Positions 26,284 to 33,088 of a stretch of DNA of 33,088 bases are shown here, in pieces. This stretch comes from an archaeon (GTDB lineage: Archaea; Iainarchaeota; Iainarchaeia; Iainarchaeales; GW2011-AR10). Location: the NCBI GenBank assembly GCA_030651515.1, contig JAUSEO010000022.1, forward strand, positions 1 through 33,088. The letters are read 5' to 3'. The notes under the pieces were generated by a model. The model did not search any database and was not told the DNA's origin. It saw only the letters and a list, made by a program, of their open reading frames with translations. The translations under genes and the position numbers were made by a program. How positions within the stretch are numbered: the first letter of the stretch is position 1; the number at the start of each line of letters is the position of its first letter.

Positions 26284-27410
26284 AAATAGTGGATGACAAA
26301 ACACGAAATGTTCTGCTTGCATTTGCAATAGTGTTTATAGTCGGAGCAATTCTCGTTCTCAAAAACCCGTTTGTCCAGGAACAACCAGTGCTCCCACAGG
26401 CGCAAGAGCAGGCACTACAGGGAGAGCCAGAGCCAAGCCCCTACCCGGTTGCACCGGAAATAATCGGCATAAAGGGCTGGATAAATTCCGAGCCACTCAC
26501 GCTTTCCGCCCTGCGTGGGAAAATCGTGCTCGTGGATTTCTGGACTTATTCCTGCATCAACTGCATTAGAACACTGCCTTACCTCAAACAATGGCACGAA
26601 AAATACTCTAACACGGGTTTTGTCCTGATTGGCGTGCACAGCCCGGAGTTTGATTTTGAGAAAAAACTTGAAAACGTGCAAAAAGCCGTGGACGAATTTG
26701 GGATTGCATACCCAATTGCACTTGACAGTGACATGGAAACATGGAAGAATTACAAGAACCATTTTTGGCCCGCAAAATACCTCATTGACGCTGATGGCAA
26801 AATAAGGTACACGCACTTTGGCGAGGGCAATTACGAGGAAACAGAACAAAAAATCCAGGAACTCTTAGAAGAAGCAATGCAGGGGCAAATAGACGTTGAA
26901 ATAACAAAAGAAGAAGAAAAAAACGGGGAAGCGGGTTTTTTCAGGACGCGCGAGTTATACGCAGGATACACTTTTGGTGGGGATTACTTGGGAAACCCAG
27001 GGGGTTTCAGCAGGGAAAAAACAGGGGTGTACACCGACCCCCAAGAACATGTCGACGGGAAAATGTACCTCCAGGGAGAATGGGCCCACTACCCAGAATA
27101 TGTGAAGCACGCAAGAACAACTGACGCACTGGCGGATTACGTTGCAATCAAGTACATTGCATCGGAAGTGAACATCGTTGCAGGAGCAGCACCACAACCA
27201 TATAAAGTCTACATAACCCTTGATGGAGTTGACCTCACTAATAGATACGCAGGAAAAGACGTTCAATTCACAGAAGAAGGAAAAGCTTTCATTGAAGTTT
27301 TGGAAAACAAATTGTACAACGTGATTAACGGGCCGCTTGGTATAAGAGAATTGAAATTGTACAGCGACTCAAACGATTTTTTGCTTTACACTTTCACTTT
27401 CGGCGGGTAA
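26280..27410 (+). CDS. membrane-anchored thioredoxin-like protein of the DipZ type
   Basis: IVLVDFWTYSCINCIRTLPYLKQWHEKYSNTGFVLIGVHSPEF; FWPAKYLIDADGKIRYTHFGEGNYEETE; C-terminal beta domain as in DipZ. Confidence 0.9.
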   Translation: MKIVDDKTRNVLLAFAIVFIVGAILVLKNPFVQEQPVLPQAQEQALQGEPEPSPYPVAPEIIGIKGWINSEPLTLSALRGKIVLVDFWTYSCINCIRTLPYLKQWHEKYSNTGFVLIGVHSPEFDFEKKLENVQKAVDEFGIAYPIALDSDMETWKNYKNHFWPAKYLIDADGKIRYTHFGEGNYEETEQKIQELLEEAMQGQIDVEITKEEEKNGEAGFFRTRELYAGYTFGGDYLGNPGGFSREKTGVYTDPQEHVDGKMYLQGEWAHYPEYVKHARTTDALADYVAIKYIASEVNIVAGAAPQPYKVYITLDGVDLTNRYAGKDVQFTEEGKAFIEVLENKLYNVINGPLGIRELKLYSDSNDFLLYTFTFGG

Positions 27411-28449
27411 CTAATTCTTTCATCGTGCCAAATACTGGCGGTTTTTTCAGGAATGCTTCAAGCAGGGCAAGGCATTTCTCCACGTCTTTGAGGCTTGCAA
27501 GCCCGATTGTTGAATGGATGTTCCTTACAACCACGCCTATAACAGTTGCCGGGACGCCTGAGCGCGAAATGCTTATGTACATCGCGTCAGTTGTGCCAAA
27601 ATCAGTGACTTCAAGCTGTAACGGGATTTTTTTTGCCTTGGAAAGATTGATGAAGTGATCCACAAGCGCCCTGTTTGAAACCATTTCAGAGTCCTTTATA
27701 GTGATGAATGGCCCTTTGCCCATGATATTTGCGCCATTTGGCTCAGAGTCACTTGCGTTTGTCACGTCAACTGCCACTGCAATGTCTGGCCCCACTTCAA
27801 AAGCAGAGGTCTTTGCGCCATACAAGCCAATCTCTTCCTGCACTGTAAAAACATAATAAATTTCTTGCAGATTTTTTTTCATCCTGCGCGCAAGCATTAT
27901 GAGAATATAGCACCCGATCCTGTCATCAAGGGATTTACCGGAAATAATGCCATTGTTTCCTGCAAAGTAGGATTTTTCTTCAGCCACAATGAAGTTCCCG
28001 ATTCTCACGCCTTTTTTTACGAGCTCTTTTTTTCCAATACCCGTGTCTACAAAAAGCCTGTCAGGTTTTGGCATTCTGTCAGGTATCTCTTTTCCGTCAT
28101 GAAGTTCGCTGAAAGAAATTATTCCATGCAGTGGCCTGTTTTTTATAGTGGTTTCAATGTGGACTTTCTGGCCAATTAACGTGATTGGCTCTATGCCACC
28201 AAGAAGAGAAAACATTATCCGCCCGTTTTCCTTTATTTCTTTCACTATCAGGCCGATTTCATCCATGTGTGCTGCAAGCATTATCTTTGGCCCTTTTCCC
28301 TTTTTGTGGCAAATGAGGTTTCCAAGCTTGTCAACATGCATCTCGTCAACAAGGCTCTTCATTTCATTTACTATTTCAGTTCTTATCCGCTCTTCAAAGC
28401 CACTCACGCCATAAGCATCCAAAAGCCTCTGCAGCAAAACCAAGTCCAT
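27394..28449 (-). CDS. M42 family metallopeptidase (glutamyl/deblocking aminopeptidase-like)
   Basis: IMLAAHMDEIGLIVKEI; KSLDDRIGCYILI; FTVQEEIGLYGAKTSAF; AVDVTNASD; FGTTDAMYIS. Confidence 0.93.
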   Translation of the reverse strand: MDLVLLQRLLDAYGVSGFEERIRTEIVNEMKSLVDEMHVDKLGNLICHKKGKGPKIMLAAHMDEIGLIVKEIKENGRIMFSLLGGIEPITLIGQKVHIETTIKNRPLHGIISFSELHDGKEIPDRMPKPDRLFVDTGIGKKELVKKGVRIGNFIVAEEKSYFAGNNGIISGKSLDDRIGCYILIMLARRMKKNLQEIYYVFTVQEEIGLYGAKTSAFEVGPDIAVAVDVTNASDSEPNGANIMGKGPFITIKDSEMVSNRALVDHFINLSKAKKIPLQLEVTDFGTTDAMYISISRSGVPATVIGVVVRNIHSTIGLASLKDVEKCLALLEAFLKKPPVFGTMKELVTRRK

Positions 28450-28451
28450 TT

Positions 28452-29729
28452 TTACCTGACCTCTTTTAAAGCCTGTTCCAGAACATCAAGGCCTTTCATG
28501 GCCTGTTCCTCGGTTAACACAAGTGGGGGGCAAAGCCTTAAAACGTTTTTTCCGCAGGCAAGCATCAAAAGGCCTTTTTCAAAGCACTTTTTCAGGGTTT
28601 CTTCGCGCTTATCGTGGCTGGGTTTTTTGGATTTTTTTGATTCCACGATTTCAACCCCAATCATCAAGCCCATTCCGCGCACGTCCCCAACAATTTCAAC
28701 GCGTTCCTGCATTTCTGAAAGCCTCTGGAGCATGGATTTGCCTACGCGTTCCGCGTTTTTTGCCAAGTTTTTTTTCCCCATGAACTCAAGTGCGGCTTTT
28801 CCAGCAGCACACGCCAAGAGGTTGCCGCCAAAAGTGTTTGAATGCGAACTTGGCGGCCAGTCCATGGTTTTTTTGTTTGCAACAGTCGCCCCAAGCGGCA
28901 GGCCGCCACCAATTGACTTGCTCATGCACAAAATGTCCGGTTCAACCCCAAAATGTGAAATCGCGAGAAACTTTCCAGTGCGGAAACAACCCGACTGGAC
29001 CTCATCCACACAAAGCAACACGCCAAATTCGTTGCAGAGCTTTCGAATGCCTCTTGCAAAGTTTTTTGGAGGAACAATGTAGCCACCCTCCCCGCTTATT
29101 GGTTCAAAAAAAATTCCTGCAACATTTCCGCCAAGTTTTTTGAACACCTTTTCAACTGCGTTCAGGGATGCGTTGCTGCATTCTTCTTCAGAGCCATTGA
29201 ACCTGTAAGGGTACGGGTAAGGCACGTGCTTTACGGGTAAAAACGGGGCAAAGCCTTCGCGCTGGACTGGTTTTGAATTCGTCATTGACAAGGAACCCAT
29301 TGTGCGCCCATGAAAGCACGGAGAAAACGCGACAAGCCATTTTTTGCGCGAGTGCCACTTTGAAAGCTTGATCGCACACTCAACTGACTCAGTCCCGGAG
29401 TTTGAGAGAAAAACACTGTTTAATGAGGAAGGCAAGAGCGACAAGAGAGTCTGGGAAAACAACACAGGGGTTTCAGCGTAAAAATCAGGGAATGCCGCGT
29501 GCGTGCCAAGTGAAAGCTGTTTTCTGATTGCATTCATGATTTCCGGATTTGAATGGCCTGCATTCATGACAGCAATTCCCGCGGCAAAATCCAGGAATTT
29601 TCCCCCACTGCAGTCAAAAAGGTAAACGCCTTTCCCCCCACCGTACACAAAGTCCGTGTCACGGTCATAAGAAGAGGACATTATTTGCCTGTCAATTCCC
29701 CTTACAATGGAACAGCGGTCGCGTTTCAT
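28452..29729 (-). CDS. class III PLP-dependent aminotransferase (GABA/ornithine-type or racemase-type)
   Basis: LDFAAGIAVMNAGHSNPEI; FLSNSGTESVECAIKLSKW; FHGRTMGSLSMT; CVDEVQSGCFRTGK; CMSKSIGGGLPLGA (PLP Lys). Confidence 0.92.
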   Translation of the reverse strand: MKRDRCSIVRGIDRQIMSSSYDRDTDFVYGGGKGVYLFDCSGGKFLDFAAGIAVMNAGHSNPEIMNAIRKQLSLGTHAAFPDFYAETPVLFSQTLLSLLPSSLNSVFLSNSGTESVECAIKLSKWHSRKKWLVAFSPCFHGRTMGSLSMTNSKPVQREGFAPFLPVKHVPYPYPYRFNGSEEECSNASLNAVEKVFKKLGGNVAGIFFEPISGEGGYIVPPKNFARGIRKLCNEFGVLLCVDEVQSGCFRTGKFLAISHFGVEPDILCMSKSIGGGLPLGATVANKKTMDWPPSSHSNTFGGNLLACAAGKAALEFMGKKNLAKNAERVGKSMLQRLSEMQERVEIVGDVRGMGLMIGVEIVESKKSKKPSHDKREETLKKCFEKGLLMLACGKNVLRLCPPLVLTEEQAMKGLDVLEQALKEVR

Positions 29730-29735
29730 AATGCG

Positions 29736-31199
29736 TCAGTCAGTGTCAATCTGGGCTCGCTGTAACTTGCCGGAAAAATCAATGTAAACCGTCTTTGTTT
29801 CTGAAAACTCGTTTATGCCTTCAATGCCTGCCTCACGAGCGCCATTGCCCGTGCCTTTTACCCCTCCAAAAGGAAGGTGGACTTCAGCGCCAATCGTGCT
29901 TGAATTCACGTAAGTAATCCCAGCCTCGATTCCTTCAATTGCACGAAAAGCGTTTGAAATGTCACGGGTGTAAATGCTTGAACTCAAGCCATACTCGATT
30001 GAGTTTGCAATCTTTATAGCCTCTTCCACGCCGCTTGCGGAAATGATTGAAAGGCTTGGGCCAAAGATTTCTTCGCGCGCAATCCGCATCTTTGGAGAAA
30101 CTTCTGAAAAAATAGTTGGCTCGTAGAAAAAACCCTTTCCTTTTCCTGGTTTGCCGCCAGTCAAAAGCTTTGCACCCTCACTCAAACCCAGCTCAGTGTA
30201 ATAATGCACTTTTTCCACAGCCTTTTTGTTTATGAGCGGGCCCACGTCGGTTGAAGGGTTTGTTCCAGGCCCAAGGCGCAAAGAAGACGTTTTTTTTACG
30301 AGCATTTTTTCAAACTCTTTTTGAACTTCCTGGCTTACAATTACCCTGCTTGCAGCAGTGCAGCGCTGGCCAGCTGTTCCAAACGCACCCCAAACAACAC
30401 CTTTCAGTGCAAGGCCCAGGTCAGCATCATCCAGGATTATGATAGCGTTTTTTCCGCCAAGTTCAAGGCCAACTTTTTTTATCCCGGCATTTTTGACAAT
30501 CCATTCACCAGTTTGCTTGTTTCCAGTGAAAGAGACGCCGCGCACTTTTGGGTTTGAAACAAGCTCTTTGCCAATTTGCTCCCCTGGGCCAGTCACCATG
30601 TTCACAACGCCTTTAGGCACGCCTGCCTTTGCAAGCAGTTCCACAAATCTAGCTGCACACATTGGCGTGTCGCTGCTTGGCTTGAAAACAACCGTGTTCC
30701 CGCACACAAGAGCCGGCATGGTTTTCCACGCAGGAATTGCCAATGGAAAATTCCACGGAGTAATAAGTGAACACACCCCAAGCGGCACACGGATAGTCAT
30801 TGCAAACTTGTTTTGCAGTTCACTTGGAGTAGTATGCCCAAAAAGCCTTCTGCCTTCCCCAGCCATGTACTCCGCAATGTCAATTGCCTCCTGCACATCC
30901 CCGCGCGCTTCCGGCAACACTTTCCCCATTTCTGTTGAAACAAGTTTCGCCAGGGATTCCTTGTCCTGCCTGAGCAAGCCGGCAAACTTCAAGAGAATCT
31001 GGCCGCGCTTTGGGGCCGGGACATTTTTCCACTTTGGAAGCGCGGCTTCTGCCACGTCAATTGCGTGTTTCACGTCATGTTCGCTTCCAGAGGCAAAACG
31101 CGCAATGGGTTTTTCGGTTGCAGGGTTAAGAGAAGGAAAATACTTCCCTGAAGAAGGGAAAACCCATTTTCCGCCAATGAACAAGCCAAAGCGCTTCAT
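29736..31199 (-). CDS. NAD(P)-dependent aldehyde dehydrogenase (semialdehyde dehydrogenase-like)
   Basis: PLGVCSLITPWNFPLAIPAWK; GLELGGKNAIIILDDADL; GQRCTAASR; EIFGPSLSI; EVHLPFGGVKGTGNG. Confidence 0.94.
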   Translation of the reverse strand: MKRFGLFIGGKWVFPSSGKYFPSLNPATEKPIARFASGSEHDVKHAIDVAEAALPKWKNVPAPKRGQILLKFAGLLRQDKESLAKLVSTEMGKVLPEARGDVQEAIDIAEYMAGEGRRLFGHTTPSELQNKFAMTIRVPLGVCSLITPWNFPLAIPAWKTMPALVCGNTVVFKPSSDTPMCAARFVELLAKAGVPKGVVNMVTGPGEQIGKELVSNPKVRGVSFTGNKQTGEWIVKNAGIKKVGLELGGKNAIIILDDADLGLALKGVVWGAFGTAGQRCTAASRVIVSQEVQKEFEKMLVKKTSSLRLGPGTNPSTDVGPLINKKAVEKVHYYTELGLSEGAKLLTGGKPGKGKGFFYEPTIFSEVSPKMRIAREEIFGPSLSIISASGVEEAIKIANSIEYGLSSSIYTRDISNAFRAIEGIEAGITYVNSSTIGAEVHLPFGGVKGTGNGAREAGIEGINEFSETKTVYIDFSGKLQRAQIDTD

Positions 31200-31261
31200 G
31201 AACTAAACCTGATATAATAAAACAAACCGAGTATTTAAGGATTTAGAAGTGACAAAAAAGG

Positions 31262-31939
31262 TCATCTTAATTTAGCGTGGATTACTCGTGTCACTTGTAA
31301 TACATTGTGCCAGAAATTCACCCAATCTTGATCACCAGACCGCCATTTTACCGCTTCAAGCATTCGCTGTTCAAATATTTCACGGGTGAAATGTAATTCT
31401 CTTTGAACTTTTTTGTATCTAGGCTGTTTCTCGGCTGTTTGAAGCATTCGCGCAACGCGCAATAATTGTTGGAGTTCATGCCCAATAGGAACTTTTAAAC
31501 CCTCAAGAATTGCCCTACAAATCGCTGGCTTGGGGCTTTTGTCATATCTTTCTATTTCTTGAGCAACATTTACAATCGGCATTTCCCTAGCATTCAACAC
31601 AATATGTTCTCCTTTAAGAATAGGAAATTTTATGCTTGCATCTTCCCATTCGGAAGCCCTTTCTGAAAATTCTGCAAACAAGTCTTCAAGCCCCATAATT
31701 CTTTTTTGGGGGACTGATTTTGGATTGCGGGGGTCAAACTTAATACCTTGGCGTTTAAAGTAACGCGCTACGCGCGTTTTGTCTATTGCTTCAACGATTC
31801 CCGCAACATCATTCATTTTTTCTCGTGAAAGCTTCCCCCGGAGGCCCCCCAAAAAAGGTTTCCCAGTTGGGTGAGCATATTTATCTAATAAGTTATCAAG
31901 CCATTTTCTTTCGTGTCGGGTGTATCGTGGCCTTGGCAT
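31262..31939 (-). CDS. hypothetical protein
   Basis: 225-aa ORF MPRPRYTRHERKWLDNLLDKY..; no recognised family. Confidence 0.6.
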   Translation of the reverse strand: MPRPRYTRHERKWLDNLLDKYAHPTGKPFLGGLRGKLSREKMNDVAGIVEAIDKTRVARYFKRQGIKFDPRNPKSVPQKRIMGLEDLFAEFSERASEWEDASIKFPILKGEHIVLNAREMPIVNVAQEIERYDKSPKPAICRAILEGLKVPIGHELQQLLRVARMLQTAEKQPRYKKVQRELHFTREIFEQRMLEAVKWRSGDQDWVNFWHNVLQVTRVIHAKLR

Positions 31940-31944
31940 AATTC

Positions 31945-33088
31945 TCAGATAAAACCGTGTTTTTTGAGGATTGACTCAAGAGTGGTTTTGCCTTTTTCAG
32001 CCAGTTCATACCTGACTGAAACGATTTCCTTGTTTACCTTAAGGCTTCTTCCAAGGTCAATCGGCGTGCCGGAAACAACTATCTCCGCAGAGGAATTATT
32101 TATTGTCTGCTCCAGTTCATGCACCTGTTTTTTCGAGTAACCCATTGCAGGCAGGATTTTTCTCAGGTGCGGGTATTTTTTGTAAACCTCAAGAATAGAG
32201 CCTACGGCTGATTTTTGTGCATCAACTACCTCACGGCACCCAAATTTTTTTGCCGCAACAAAACCCGCGCCAAAAGGCATTCCACCATGCGTAAGAGTCG
32301 GGCCATCCTCGACAACCAGAACACGTTTTCCTTTTATTTTCCCAGGCTCTGAAACGCGGAGCACGGAATCCGCAAGAACTACAAGTGCAAAAGGATTGAA
32401 TTTTTTTGCATTTGCAACAACTTTCTGCACGCCACTTTTCTTTGCAGAGTTGACCTTGTTTATTATAATCACGTCCGCCATGCGGAAGTTCGTTTCACCA
32501 GGGTAATATGAAACCTCATGCCCCGCTCGCAGCGGGTCTGCAACAACAAACTGCAAATCGGGCTTGAAAAAAGGAAAATCGTTGTTGCCACCGTCCCAGA
32601 TTACAATGTCGGCTTCTTTTTCCGCCAATCGCAGAATTTTTTCATAATCCACACCTGCAAAAACAACTATGCCACGCTCAACGTATGACTCGTACTCTTC
32701 GCGCTCTTCTATAGTAACGTGGTGTTTTTCAAAATCAGAGAACTTTGCAAACCTCTGAACAGCTTCTTTGGCCAAGTCTCCATAAGGCATTGGGTGGCGC
32801 ACGACAGCCACTTTTTTCCCTGCACGAAGCAACCGCTCTGCAATTTTTCTTGAAGTCTGGCTTTTTCCTGAACCGGTGCGCACTGCACAAACAGAAATCA
32901 CCGGTTTTTTTGAAACAAGCTGTGTGGAAAATGGGCCAAGCAGCACAAAATCCGCCCCGGTTGCCTGGACCATTGAAGCAAAATGCATCACATACTCATG
33001 CGACAAATCAGAGTAAGACAGGGCAACTTCCTGCACATTGAATTTCTTTACAAGTTCCGCCAGCTTGGCTTCATCAAAGATTGGTATG
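31945..33088 (-). CDS. cyclic 2,3-diphosphoglycerate synthetase-like P-loop protein, N-terminus truncated by the window edge
   Basis: SVCAVRTGSGKSQTSRKIAERLL; VVIWDGGNNDFPFFKPDL; VVADPLRAGHE; VEDGPTLTHGGMPFGAG. Frame stays open to 33088 (..PIFDEAKLAELVKKFNVQEVALSYSDLSHEYVMH). Confidence 0.85.
   Translation of the reverse strand, partial: IPIFDEAKLAELVKKFNVQEVALSYSDLSHEYVMHFASMVQATGADFVLLGPFSTQLVSKKPVISVCAVRTGSGKSQTSRKIAERLLRAGKKVAVVRHPMPYGDLAKEAVQRFAKFSDFEKHHVTIEEREEYESYVERGIVVFAGVDYEKILRLAEKEADIVIWDGGNNDFPFFKPDLQFVVADPLRAGHEVSYYPGETNFRMADVIIINKVNSAKKSGVQKVVANAKKFNPFALVVLADSVLRVSEPGKIKGKRVLVVEDGPTLTHGGMPFGAGFVAAKKFGCREVVDAQKSAVGSILEVYKKYPHLRKILPAMGYSKKQVHELEQTINNSSAEIVVSGTPIDLGRSLKVNKEIVSVRYELAEKGKTTLESILKKHGFI

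Noticed and set aside
1-33088. CRISPR array or cas genes
   Set aside because: No regularly spaced direct repeats and no Cas-like proteins seen.

Overview
The window is ordinary archaeal chromosome. The gene set (RadA, RPA-like OB proteins, GGGP synthase, aIF6, L31e/L39e/LX/S19e, PDCD5, prefoldin alpha, SRP54/FtsY, RNase P Rnp4) and the small, tightly packed genes suggest a DPANN-type archaeon, perhaps Diapherotrites-like; that lineage is inference only. I see about 38 supportable CDSs, two uninterrupted tRNAs (Gly-GCC, Val-UAC) and one intron-containing tRNA (Gly-UCC). A ribosome/SRP superoperon runs from S19e through PDCD5, L39e, L31e, aIF6, LX and prefoldin alpha to FtsY. There is a probable ALDH/class-III aminotransferase/M42 peptidase operon, a LemA-HtpX-DipZ-like cluster, and a MazF/PemK-type toxin-antitoxin pair. 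No CRISPR array, rRNA or transposase was seen. The two most interesting signals are: (1) an ArsR-type regulator whose C-terminus reads as a DUF4430/transcobalamin-like beta-grasp domain, divergently paired with a secreted DUF4430 + alpha-toroid protein, with an inverted repeat overlapping the shared TATA region; and (2) a structured non-coding element recurring around the tRNA genes, including a compensatory-change hairpin after both tRNA-Gly genes and a 24-nt, 23/24-identical segment shared in inverted orientation between a tRNA intron and a tRNA spacer.
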